Positions 1-5,981 are shown, counted from the first letter of the stretch. The stretch is DNA of 7,392 nt from Pseudomonadota bacterium (GCA_021791235.1 JAJYXA010000014.1:1-7392), one strand, 5' to 3'. Translations and numbers: made by a program. Notes: a model not told the origin generated them from the sequence alone.

Positions 1-432
1 GACATAGCGGGCCAGCGCCGGCGAAAGGTCGCCGGTGCTTTCCGCCGCGCGCACGGTGGCGGCATACAGCGGCGGGAACGCGTCGCCCTGCATGGCCAGG
101 GCCGCCGAAAACGGGCGTCCCTCGCGCATGGTGGCGAGCAGGCGTTCGATCAGCTGGCGCGACTCGGTCCGGCTCTCCTTCTCGCCCAGCGTTTCCAGCG
201 CTTCGGTCAGCGTCAACCCGGCGTCCAGCAGCGCGATCAGTTCCTGCGAGAACAGCAGCAGCGGAAAGCGCGTGTTGCGGGCCGCCAGCCATCGGCCGCG
301 TTCGGCAGCGATGGACAGCACCTGCGCGCCTTCGCGCTGCAGCCGTGCGGTGGCCTCGGCTTCGTCGAGCGCTTCCACCGTCGTTGCCGTCACGCCGCTT
401 CCGGGGCGCAAGGCCTTTACCCGATATCGCAT
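1..432 (-). CDS. gspF: Type II secretion inner-membrane platform protein GspF, 5' part (runs off window)
   Basis: GspF is the polytopic inner-membrane platform protein of the type II secretion system; it couples the GspE ATPase to pseudopilus assembly. Reading the minus strand from the ATG at 432 gives 144 codons open to the window edge, with no stop. After about 50 residues of N-terminal cytoplasmic segment comes the first T2SF domain, with the typical pattern LFSQELIALLDAGLTLTEAL (about residues 60-79), then a REGRPFSAAL stretch and the hallmark FPPLYAATVRAAESTGDL (about 118-135), the conserved segment seen in GspF/PilC proteins. The start lies 9 bases after the gspG stop, so the two are surely co-transcribed. 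No strong Shine-Dalgarno is visible, which fits translational coupling. The membrane helices and second domain lie outside the window. PilC is the alternative, but the adjacent GspG favours GspF. Confidence 0.87.
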   Translation of the reverse strand, partial: MRYRVKALRPGSGVTATTVEALDEAEATARLQREGAQVLSIAAERGRWLAARNTRFPLLLFSQELIALLDAGLTLTEALETLGEKESRTESRQLIERLLATMREGRPFSAALAMQGDAFPPLYAATVRAAESTGDLSPALARYV

Positions 433-441
433 GAGGCGGCT

Positions 442-876
442 TTACCAGTTGGTGATGTCGGCGTCTTCGCCATTGCCGCCCGGCGCGCCGTCGCGGCCGA
501 AGGAGAAAATGTCGACCTCGCTGTGCTCGCCCGGGATCTTGTATTGGTACGGCTTGCCCCAGGGGTCGTTGGGCACCGCCTTTTTCAGGTAGGGCCCGTC
601 CCAGTGCGGCTCGTCCGCCGGCTTGGCGTTCAGGGCGGCCAGGCCCTGCTCGGCGGTGGGGTAATGCCCGACATCGATGCGGTACTGGTCGAGCGCCTTT
701 TCCAGCGCATCGATCTGCGCACGCGCGGTTTTGACTTCCGACTTGCCGATCTGGGCAAAATATTTGGGCGCCACATAGCCGGCCAGCAAACCCAGGATCA
801 CCAGCACCACCAGGAGTTCGAGGAGGGTAAAGCCGCGTGAGCGCGAGATCGGGACACAGGATTGAGCGGTGCGCAT
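442..876 (-). CDS. gspG: Type II secretion major pseudopilin GspG
   Basis: GspG is the major subunit of the periplasmic pseudopilus that pushes substrates through the GspD outer-membrane secretin. The 144-residue product has a short basic leader, the prepilin peptidase site G15|F16, the FTLLELLVVLVILGLLAG hydrophobic segment with Glu at mature position 5 (E20), and the family's C-terminal region: TAEQGLAAL, PYLKKAVPNDPWGKPYQY and an acidic, glycine-rich end (FSFGRDGAPGGNGEDADI) that corresponds to the calcium-binding loop of GspG. The length is normal for the family. The ATG at 876 has a GGACG Shine-Dalgarno-like stretch about 8 bases upstream, and an earlier start would be unusual given the short leader. 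gspF follows 9 bases downstream. A candidate sigma-70 promoter precedes it at 918-946. Confidence 0.95.
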   Translation of the reverse strand: MRTAQSCVPISRSRGFTLLELLVVLVILGLLAGYVAPKYFAQIGKSEVKTARAQIDALEKALDQYRIDVGHYPTAEQGLAALNAKPADEPHWDGPYLKKAVPNDPWGKPYQYKIPGEHSEVDIFSFGRDGAPGGNGEDADITNW

Positions 877-917
877 TGCGAACGTCCAGTCGGGTTTGTT
901 ACGGATGTGTGCCCATC

Positions 918-946
918 ATAAGAACCAAGTGTGAATACATTGTTAA
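918..946 (-). promoter_or_regulatory. Candidate sigma-70 promoter for gspG-gspF
   Basis: Read on the minus strand, TTAACA (946-941, 5 of 6 to the -35 consensus) is followed after 17 bases by TCTTAT (923-918, 4 of 6 to the -10). Transcription would start near 910, giving a leader of about 35 nt before the gspG ATG at 876. The stretch 925-960 is locally AT-rich in a GC-rich region. This rests on consensus matching only. Confidence 0.4.
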
Positions 947-1021
947 AGGCGAATCGATTGACCGACCCGACACTTCTGCCATGGTCAGTTCGCCTGCGGT
1001 CAGCAGTGCCTGCTTCCCGGA

Positions 1022-1252
1022 TTAATAATCCGGGTCTTGCGCCTCCGTATCGCTGCCGCGCAGAGCCGAGAGGATCGTGCTGTCGTGCGGATGCGCGCGG
1101 AGGACTTCCGCCAGCCAGGGATAGCAGCCGGCGTAATCGCATTGCTTGGCGTAGTCGTCAGGTTCGTCGAACGGCTCCTCGCCGAGTTCGTGCAGCGCCT
1201 CTTCAGCCAGCCGATCGGCCTGCATGTCCAGTGTCTCGAACTGTCGGTTCAT
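1022..1252 (-). CDS. Small acidic hypothetical protein (76 aa)
   Basis: I do not recognise a family. The product starts MNRQFETLDMQADRLAEEALHE and ends TEAQDPDY. It is strongly acidic (many Glu/Asp, especially residues 17-34), has two cysteines (C38 and C43, with sequence CDYAGC between them) and a predicted amphipathic C-terminal helix (WLAEVLRAH). There is no signal peptide and no membrane segment, so it should be cytoplasmic. The ATG at 1252 was chosen over longer in-frame options because AAAGGGGGA lies at the right spacing just upstream, and the sequence further upstream does not read like protein. It is transcribed towards gspG but 146 bases separate them and a separate promoter for gspG is likely. 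The region upstream carries operator-like half-sites (1286-1311). The role is unknown. Confidence 0.6.
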   Translation of the reverse strand: MNRQFETLDMQADRLAEEALHELGEEPFDEPDDYAKQCDYAGCYPWLAEVLRAHPHDSTILSALRGSDTEAQDPDY

Positions 1253-1257
1253 GGCAT

Positions 1258-1266
1258 TCCCCCTTT
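1258..1266 (-). promoter_or_regulatory. Ribosome binding site deciding the start of the 76-aa protein
   Basis: On the minus strand AAAGGGGGA ends 5 bases before the ATG at 1252. It is the only good Shine-Dalgarno in this frame and argues for the short 76-residue product instead of a 173-residue reading that would begin near 1543. Confidence 0.6.
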
Positions 1267-1285
1267 CGTTGTCCGGAATGGCAAT

Positions 1286-1311
1286 CCTTGCTGTGCAAGG
1301 TGATCCCTTGA
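1286..1311. promoter_or_regulatory. Operator-like array of three CCTTG half-sites
   Basis: CCTTGC (1286-1291), its reverse complement GCAAGG (1295-1300) and CCTTGA (1306-1311) follow one another at steps of 9-11 bases, about one helical turn. The first two form a perfect 6-bp inverted repeat with a 3-base spacer. The first and third are direct copies in a wider ATCCTTG/ATCCCTTG context. The array lies 34-59 bases upstream of the 76-residue protein's start, a normal place for a repressor or activator site. No regulator is identified. Confidence 0.35.
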
Positions 1312-1324
1312 TGACAATGGGCGG

Positions 1325-1379
1325 GGATTCCGGATGGCCCGAATGTCCGCGTGGCGGATTCCTTTGGCCCGAACGTGCC
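1325..1379. repeat. Two imperfect 23-24-bp direct repeats, 30-31-bp period
   Basis: GGATTCC, three bases or so, then GGCCCGAA, then GT and CC occur at 1325-1348 and again at 1356-1379. The period is 31 bases for the first block and 30 for the second, about three helical turns. The repeats lie between the divergent 76-residue gene and the first PEP-CTERM gene, so they could bind a regulator on one face of the helix. No transposon ends are seen. Confidence 0.5.
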
Positions 1380-1445
1380 ATGCCGGACGCTACCAGTACA
1401 CCTGAGGTTGCAACATGAATGCGTGACACTGCCCCTCGTGCTGAT

Positions 1446-1501
1446 TGGCCAAACCCGTCGCGAGACAGGGCTGAAAAAAACAGGCTCTGCGGAGCCTTTG
1501 G
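1446..1501 (+). promoter_or_regulatory. Structured leader of the first PEP-CTERM gene; candidate c-di-GMP-I (GEMM-I)-like aptamer
   Basis: What is seen: TTGGCCAAA, then a stem CCCGTC (1454-1459) closed by a GCGA tetraloop (1460-1463) and GAC-A-GGG (1464-1470, one bulged or mismatched A), then an A-rich joining segment, then AGGCTC (1482-1487) pairing with GAGCCT (1492-1497) around TGCG. CCAA (1449-1452) can close the whole with TTGG (1498-1501), giving a three-way junction. What is known: c-di-GMP-I aptamers have GGxCAAACC, a P2 stem capped by a GNRA loop, GGG, a joining strand with AAA and a P3 stem around a three-way junction. The first 24 bases match that pattern in sequence and length; the second half matches poorly. 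The start codon is 131 bases after the P2 stem begins. The same 11-base core recurs before the second PEP-CTERM gene. Confidence 0.4.
1474..1497 (-). terminator. Possible minus-strand intrinsic terminator
   Basis: On the minus strand AGGCTC-CGCA-GAGCCT is followed by G and seven T. This would stop antisense transcription coming from the direction of the EAL/GGDEF gene before it reaches the 76-residue gene. The same hairpin serves as the second stem of the plus-strand leader, so the two readings compete, or the site has both uses. Confidence 0.4.
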
Positions 1502-1584
1502 AAAAGTGTCTGGACGCGACAGTTGGTTTGCCAGCCACATCACGCGCCTGGAATGGTTTGTTGTCCTTAAATTTGGAGAGGTTC

Positions 1585-2136
1585 ATGAAACGCACGCAAT
1601 TCGTACTGGCGCTGGCGCTGGCAGGCTCAATGGGGACGGCCGCTGCGGCTACGGTGGGTCCGGGCTATCTGGGCGATCTGGTCGGCCAGAGTGTTTCTAT
1701 TGCCAACACCCTATCCGGCCTGGGCACACCCATCGCCGATATATATAGCTTCGATATCGGTGCGTTAACGTCCGAAGCCATCGCTACGAGCTTGAAAGTG
1801 ACGCTGAAACCCGGGTCCAGCAGTACGCCCATTTTCGATATCAGCAATTTCGCGATCACCCTGAAAGATATCAATGGCACGATTTATGGAACCGACAACA
1901 CATTCGATTCCAGCGGTGCGCTGAACCTCAGCGCCACCCTGTCGCCTTCCACGGTTGCGGCGCCCGGGTTCTACCAGTTCGTGGTAACCGGCACTACGGC
2001 CGGAACCTCGGGCGGCATTTATGCGGGCGCATTGAGCGCCGCGCCCGTTCCCGAACCCAAAGCATGGCTGATGCTGCTGGCCGGCCTCGGCCTGGTTGGC
2101 ATGATGGTGGAGCGTACCAAGCGCCGGCCGGGATAG
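1585..2136 (+). CDS. PEP-CTERM sorting domain protein (183 aa)
   Basis: An exported protein with a C-terminal exosortase sorting tail. Residues 1-22 are a Sec signal peptide (MKR, hydrophobic core, Ala-rich cleavage region TAAAA). The end has the tripartite PEP-CTERM signal: VPEP (155-158), a hydrophobic helix WLMLLAGLGLVGMMV (about 161-175) and a basic tail ERTKRR. Exosortase is known to cut near the PEP motif, and such proteins are thought to be released to or held at the cell surface with exopolysaccharide. The 130-residue middle is rich in Thr, Ser and Gly, with beta-strand character (ADIYSFDIGA, TPIFDISNFAITLKDING); it recalls the FxDxF group of PEP-CTERM proteins, but I would not assign it firmly. 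The ATG at 1585 has GGAGAG 4 bases upstream. A structured leader lies at 1446-1501, and an intrinsic terminator follows at 2207-2231, so it is probably monocistronic. Its specific role is unknown. Confidence 0.9.
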   Translation: MKRTQFVLALALAGSMGTAAAATVGPGYLGDLVGQSVSIANTLSGLGTPIADIYSFDIGALTSEAIATSLKVTLKPGSSSTPIFDISNFAITLKDINGTIYGTDNTFDSSGALNLSATLSPSTVAAPGFYQFVVTGTTAGTSGGIYAGALSAAPVPEPKAWLMLLAGLGLVGMMVERTKRRPG

Positions 2137-2148
2137 CGCTGCAATGAC

Positions 2149-2184
2149 CAGGACACCCCGTTCTCCTCCGTCCGGGGCGTCCTG
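2149..2184 (+). other. Strong 3'-UTR hairpin after the first PEP-CTERM gene
   Basis: CAGGACACCCCG (2149-2160) pairs with CGGGGCGTCCTG (2173-2184) with a single mismatch and a 12-base loop. There is no T tract after it, so it is not itself an intrinsic terminator; it stands 12 bases after the stop codon and 23 before the true terminator. It could protect the mRNA 3' end from exonucleases. Confidence 0.5.
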
Positions 2185-2206
2185 CCGGTATCTCCTGTAG
2201 TACTTG

Positions 2207-2231
2207 GCGGGCCTGCTGGCCCGCTTTTTTT
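2207..2231 (+). terminator. Rho-independent terminator of the first PEP-CTERM gene
   Basis: A perfect 7-bp stem GCGGGCC/GGCCCGC with a TGCT loop is followed directly by seven T (2225-2231). It works in the plus direction only; the minus strand has no T run after the stem, so the convergent EAL/GGDEF gene has no clear terminator here. Confidence 0.9.
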
Positions 2232-2268
2232 GGATGGGCGCCATTCGGCCAGGAATTTTACTTGCCGC

Positions 2269-4182
2269 TCAGGGCAGCGTCGGGCAGACGATCTTGCCAT
2301 CATTGCTTAGGCTGGCCGTGGGCGTGGAATGTCCGTTCTGGGTTGCATGTGGGGCCGCGTCGGCCTCGACAGGCGCTTCTCCCGTCACCAGCCGTCGGCC
2401 GAAGGGCATGCGGCGTTGATCGATGAACAGGCTGCTGCCGTCGATGCGTTTGGCCATGCGCTTGGCTTCGGAGGCCGCGCGCGCCACCTCCTGGTACTGG
2501 TGGAAATTGCTGGGGTCGACCAGCACGGCGCCGATGGACAGGGTCACCAACGCGTGGAAGGCCATGACACCGCGACGGTCTTCGCTACGGTAACCGCCGG
2601 CTTCCACGTGCTCGGGATTGAAGAGCGCGAGGCATTCGCGATCGAACCGGGCCAGCATGCCGTGACAGCGTATTTCCCAGTCGAGGCTCTGGAACAGCAC
2701 GACAAAATCGTCTCCCCCGATGTGTCCGACGAAATCGAGTTCGGGGTTGCAGCTTTCGCGCAGGATGCGCGCCAGCAGCTGGATGATGTCGTCGCCGCGG
2801 CGGAAGCCGTAGACGTCGTTGTAGGGTTTGAACTGGTCAAGATCGAAATACGCGGTGACGAACGTATGTTCGTTCACGAGCAGGCGTTCCATGTGTTCCT
2901 GGATCGGCACGTTGCCGGGTAGGCCGGAGAGCGGGTTGGCGTAGCGTGCGGCGACGATCTGCATTTCGGTGACTTCGCGCATCAGGTCGAAGCCGGACCC
3001 CAGCCCGAGGTAGCGCCCTTCGTCGGTGATGATGAAACCCTGGGTAAAGGCAGTCTTGCCCTTGTTGACGACCAGTTCCGACAGCTCGGACATGCGCGTG
3101 GCCTTGTCGACGATGAGCGGGTCGGTCTCCATCAGGTCGCGGCAGGGTTTGCGGCCATGGAGTTCGCGTCCGTAGAGGCTGATGAAGCGGTCGAGCAGGG
3201 CAGGGCGGTGAATGATGCCGATCGGGATATCCTTCTCCACCACGGCCACGGCATGCAGCTCGGGATGCTGCATCATCAGTTCGAGCACGTCCTGGCTGGG
3301 GGTTTTCGGGCTGACGCACGGGGCGGTGACCACCAGCCGGTCGGCCGACACATGCAGGCCTTCACGTGCCTGCAGCATGGGGAACACGCTGACCGTTCCG
3401 GATTGCAGGCAGGCTTCGACCTCGCGGGGCGGCATGCGGATGGGGACCGGCGAGGGACGGCCGATCAGGTAGCCCTGTGCATAACGGATGCCGAGGTCCT
3501 TCAGCACCGCCAGTTCGGATGCGCTTTCCACGCCTTCCGCGATCACGCAGGAATGCGCGCCCTCGGCCAGTTGCCGGATCGAGCGCACGAACTGGACCTT
3601 GTGGGGATCCTGGTGAATGCTGGCGATGAAGTGCTTGTCGATCTTGACGAAGGCGGGCTTCAGTTCCGACCACATGCGCAGGCTGGAAAAGCCTTCCCCG
3701 AGATCGTCGAGGGCCACCTCGACGCCCACTGCGCGCAGTTCGTCGACCGCCTTGCGCAGAAAGGCGTAATCCAGCGAAGTCGCATTCTCGGTGATTTCGA
3801 CCACCACCTGATGGCTGGCCAGGCCGACGTCCGCCAGCGCCGTCAGCATCGCCTCGGGCGCGAAGCTGGTATCCAGCAGGCTGCTGGGCGACAGGTTCAC
3901 GAACAGCCGCCCCGGCAGTTTCAGCTTCGCAAAGGTCTTGAGTGCCGTGCGCACGCACGCCCAGTCCAGGTCGGTCAGCAGACCCTGTTGTTCGGCCACG
4001 CGAAACAGGGTCTGCGGCGCATGCAGCGGACTGTTCGACGGCCCGCGCGACAGCGCCTCATACCCCATCACGCGGCCGTCAACCAGGTTGAGCACCGGTT
4101 GCAGCAGGGTCATCAGCCGCGCGTTGTTCAGGATGTGTACCAGATGCAGGCGCAATTCGTCGTGGCTCATAGCGGGAGACAT
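2269..4182 (-). CDS. EAL-CBS-GGDEF protein: c-di-GMP phosphodiesterase with probably weak or lost cyclase activity
   Basis: The 637-residue product has an EAL domain (about 20-255), two CBS-like repeats (about 287-405), a GGDEF domain (about 415-590) and a low-complexity tail. No membrane helix is seen, so it should be cytoplasmic. EAL domains cleave c-di-GMP to pGpG; the metal and catalytic residues look intact: EAL at 42-44, NLS at 96-98, ITE at 130-132, ALDDLGEGFSS with D159-D160, K180, AEGVE at 215-219 and QGYL at 236-239. CBS pairs usually bind adenine nucleotides and gate the enzyme. In the GGDEF domain the FDLD (446-449) and KPYND metal and GTP residues remain, but the signature is GGDDF (489-493), and the RxxD feedback site is absent: the position of its Arg is Pro. 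So net degradation of c-di-GMP is the likely role, with GTP perhaps an effector. Start: ATG at 4182 or 4170; neither has a good Shine-Dalgarno. An upstream TTG at 4275 is unlikely. Confidence 0.9.
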   Translation of the reverse strand: MSPAMSHDELRLHLVHILNNARLMTLLQPVLNLVDGRVMGYEALSRGPSNSPLHAPQTLFRVAEQQGLLTDLDWACVRTALKTFAKLKLPGRLFVNLSPSSLLDTSFAPEAMLTALADVGLASHQVVVEITENATSLDYAFLRKAVDELRAVGVEVALDDLGEGFSSLRMWSELKPAFVKIDKHFIASIHQDPHKVQFVRSIRQLAEGAHSCVIAEGVESASELAVLKDLGIRYAQGYLIGRPSPVPIRMPPREVEACLQSGTVSVFPMLQAREGLHVSADRLVVTAPCVSPKTPSQDVLELMMQHPELHAVAVVEKDIPIGIIHRPALLDRFISLYGRELHGRKPCRDLMETDPLIVDKATRMSELSELVVNKGKTAFTQGFIITDEGRYLGLGSGFDLMREVTEMQIVAARYANPLSGLPGNVPIQEHMERLLVNEHTFVTAYFDLDQFKPYNDVYGFRRGDDIIQLLARILRESCNPELDFVGHIGGDDFVVLFQSLDWEIRCHGMLARFDRECLALFNPEHVEAGGYRSEDRRGVMAFHALVTLSIGAVLVDPSNFHQYQEVARAASEAKRMAKRIDGSSLFIDQRRMPFGRRLVTGEAPVEADAAPHATQNGHSTPTASLSNDGKIVCPTLP

Positions 4183-4324
4183 AAGAGGGAAGTAGACCCG
4201 CGACGATAGGGGGGGTGCGTTACGTGCGTGTGAACGCCGCGACAGGATGGGACGCCGCAAGGTTCCCTGCGTCAAAAAAACTTCATGCTCCTGTCATGGC
4301 GCGTGCCTATGCTCTGCTCGCAAC

Positions 4325-4330
4325 AGGGGA
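4325..4330 (+). promoter_or_regulatory. Ribosome binding site deciding the regulator's start
   Basis: AGGGGA ends 4 bases before the ATG at 4335. Earlier in-frame starts (4215, and the ATG at 4296) lack a comparable site, and the residues they would add do not resemble the family. Confidence 0.6.
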
Positions 4331-4334
4331 GTCC

Positions 4335-5114
4335 ATGCACCATACTAACGAACTGACCGACGAAGAGTGCGGCCATCTGGCGCGCATCCTGCTCGCCTCG
4401 CGCCGGGTCTCGCTGCGTCATCATTTCTTCAGCTGGGTGCATGGCCCGGTGCAATCGCTCATCCCGCACGAAATCCTGCTGTGCGGGGTGGCGGACGAGA
4501 GCGGTTATCTGCTGCATCAGCGCTTCACCGCCTGCCGCTACTTCAAGGACGATCACTTTCACCGCGTCATCCACCCTGGCGACGGCCTGATCAACCAGCT
4601 GGCCCAGGAGTGGCAGGCCTGCGGCGAGCCACGCCTGATCGCCGGACTCCATGAGGACGCCGGCAGCTGGAATGCGCGCCTGACCGACCTCGAACTGAAG
4701 AACGTCGCCTTCCACGGCATGGGCTGGATCAACGGCCAGATCAAGGGCTACGCCAGCTTTTCGCGGGTGCGGGCGCCGTTCGACGGCCGTCTCGCACTCT
4801 ACGTCGACATCCTGCTGCCGCATCTGCTCGCCACCCTGGCGCGCGTGCTCGCCAACGAGACACGCTCGCATACCCTCAGCAAGCGGCCCGCCGGCCTCAT
4901 CACCGCGCGCGAAGTCGAGGTGCTGACCTGGGTGCGCGACGGCAAGACCAACGACGAAATCGCCGACATCCTCGGCCTGTCCATGCTCACCGTCAAAAAT
5001 CACCTGCGCAACACCATGAAGAAGCTCGTCGTCCGCACCCGCGGGCAGGCCGTCGCCAAGGCCATTGCGCTGGGACTGCTGCACGCCCACGGTGTCCGTG
5101 GCGACGCGCAATGA
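4335..5114 (+). CDS. epsA: LuxR-family transcriptional regulator, EpsA-like
   Basis: A 259-residue DNA-binding regulator. The C-terminal LuxR-type helix-turn-helix is at about 188-250: LITAREVEVLTWVRDGKTNDEIADILGLS, then LTVKNHLRNTMKKL. The N-terminal 180 residues do not look like an autoinducer-binding or receiver domain; they begin LARILLASRRVSLRHHFFSW and contain the block VQSLIPHEILLCGVADESG, which I associate with the EpsA family found beside exosortase/exopolysaccharide loci in betaproteobacteria (from memory, so moderate confidence in the name). No phosphoacceptor is apparent. It is divergent from the EAL/GGDEF gene with 152 bases between starts, so it could regulate that gene or itself. 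I found no convincing sigma-70 promoter in the gap. It is followed by a hairpin at 5132-5151 and then the YkgJ gene. No exosortase gene is in the window. Confidence 0.75.
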   Translation: MHHTNELTDEECGHLARILLASRRVSLRHHFFSWVHGPVQSLIPHEILLCGVADESGYLLHQRFTACRYFKDDHFHRVIHPGDGLINQLAQEWQACGEPRLIAGLHEDAGSWNARLTDLELKNVAFHGMGWINGQIKGYASFSRVRAPFDGRLALYVDILLPHLLATLARVLANETRSHTLSKRPAGLITAREVEVLTWVRDGKTNDEIADILGLSMLTVKNHLRNTMKKLVVRTRGQAVAKAIALGLLHAHGVRGDAQ

Positions 5115-5131
5115 ATATTGGCGCGCTCGCG

Positions 5132-5151
5132 CATGAGCCGAATGGCTCATG
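5132..5151 (+). terminator. Candidate terminator hairpin after the LuxR gene
   Basis: CATGAGCC (5132-5139) and GGCTCATG (5144-5151) form a perfect 8-bp stem around GAAT, 17 bases after the stop. Only TTT follows, so termination may be partial or the hairpin may have another role. Confidence 0.45.
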
Positions 5152-5172
5152 TTTGCCTTCGCAGGATGCCAT

Positions 5173-5189
5173 CGCATGTCATCCATGCG
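5173..5189. promoter_or_regulatory. Perfect inverted repeat upstream of the YkgJ gene
   Basis: CGCATG, five bases, CATGCG: an operator-like palindrome about 90 bases before the start at 5280. A second palindrome, TCGGCAA-GT-TTGCC(C)GA, lies at 5202-5218. Either could be a protein-binding site; no regulator is assigned. Confidence 0.3.
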
Positions 5190-5279
5190 TCTTAAAGTGA
5201 TTCGGCAAGTTTGCCCGATATGAGGGCCATCGATGCGCCCGCGTAGGGCCGCACTCCCTCCTGATGAAGAGAATTTCCC

Positions 5280-5981
5280 ATGCGCGTGCCCAATACCAAG
5301 GTGTGGCTGAAAACGGAATTTGCCCAGCGCCCCGATCTGCTGGCCAGCGGAACGGCTGTCGCGGACAAGGTCCTTGGCCGCCTCAACGCGACCTGGAATC
5401 AATCGAAATCCGCATCGCCTGACTTCTCCGGCCGCTATCGCGAGTTGCTGCGTGTCGCCGACGCCGAAATCGGCGAGATGGCCGCGCGGGCGGGCGACAT
5501 TCCCTGCCGGCTCGGCTGCACCTACTGCTGCAAGGACGAACGTATCGTCCTCACCGAAAAGGAAGCCGTGCTCGTCGCCCAGCACATCGAGGCGCAACTG
5601 GACGCGGAGCAGAAGACCCGGGTCGTCGCATCCATCCGCGCCGCCGCGCCGACCAGCGACCAGGCCAGCGTGCCCTGCGCGTTCCTGATCGACGAGCGTT
5701 GCGCCATCTATGAAAATCGGCCCTTGGCCTGCCGCTCCTATTTTTCGCGCTCCGTGGCCTCGTGCCACGACTTCTTCCTGGACAAGTCCAGAATGCCGCA
5801 GCGCTTTTCCGCACCGAAGATGGTGGAAATCGCGGTGCGCGAAGTGACCCGCGCGGTGAAGCACTCGAAGCTGTACGAAATCAATTCCCTGATGCAGCGG
5901 ATCTACGCCGATCCCGACAAGCCCGCCCGGTGGGCTGCCGAACGGATGAGCGACGAAAGCGATCTGGCCGACCCGGAGTAA
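5280..5981 (+). CDS. YkgJ-family cysteine cluster protein
   Basis: A 233-residue cytoplasmic protein of the YkgJ type, a family thought to bind zinc or iron through conserved cysteines; the reaction is not known. The cluster motif is CRLGCTYCC (C76, C80, C83, C84), followed by PCAFL (C133), CAIYENRPLACRSYFS (C141, C151) and C162. The order and spacing match the usual YkgJ pattern CxxxCxxCC...PCpFL...CxIYexRPxxCR. The first 70 residues are a poorly conserved helical extension. The ATG at 5280 follows GAAGAGAA, a modest Shine-Dalgarno. It stands alone between the LuxR gene and the second PEP-CTERM gene, 165 bases from the former, and its stop codon is folded into a hairpin. Nothing links it functionally to the PEP-CTERM genes except position. 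Confidence 0.85.
   Translation: MRVPNTKVWLKTEFAQRPDLLASGTAVADKVLGRLNATWNQSKSASPDFSGRYRELLRVADAEIGEMAARAGDIPCRLGCTYCCKDERIVLTEKEAVLVAQHIEAQLDAEQKTRVVASIRAAAPTSDQASVPCAFLIDERCAIYENRPLACRSYFSRSVASCHDFFLDKSRMPQRFSAPKMVEIAVREVTRAVKHSKLYEINSLMQRIYADPDKPARWAAERMSDESDLADPE

Noticed and set aside
35..592. Plus-strand open frame opposite gspF and the end of gspG
   Set aside because: The minus strand carries clear GspF and GspG sequence; this frame is Ser/Arg/Ala-rich noise.
1279..1292. Sigma-54-like TGGCAATCCTTGCT before the first PEP-CTERM gene
   Set aside because: Sigma-54 sites need 10 bases between GG and GC; here there are 8. It is also about 300 bases from the gene.
1325..1379. Insertion-sequence ends or attachment site
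   Set aside because: The repeats are direct, with no transposase or integrase gene and no target duplication nearby.
1366..1384. Minus-strand TGGCACGTTCGGGCC as a sigma-54 site for the 76-residue gene
   Set aside because: The -24 part is good but the -12 element TTGC is absent and the GC is at the wrong spacing.
3157..4209. A 350-codon open frame on the plus strand opposite the EAL domain
   Set aside because: The opposite strand encodes intact EAL motifs; this frame has no family resemblance and arises from high GC at third positions.
4183..4334. Divergent promoters between the EAL/GGDEF gene and the LuxR gene
   Set aside because: TTGACG (minus, 4275-4270) has only a poor -10 (TCCCAT) at 17 bases, and the plus strand TTCATG/TATGCT pair has a 20-base spacer. 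Promoters must exist, but I cannot place them.
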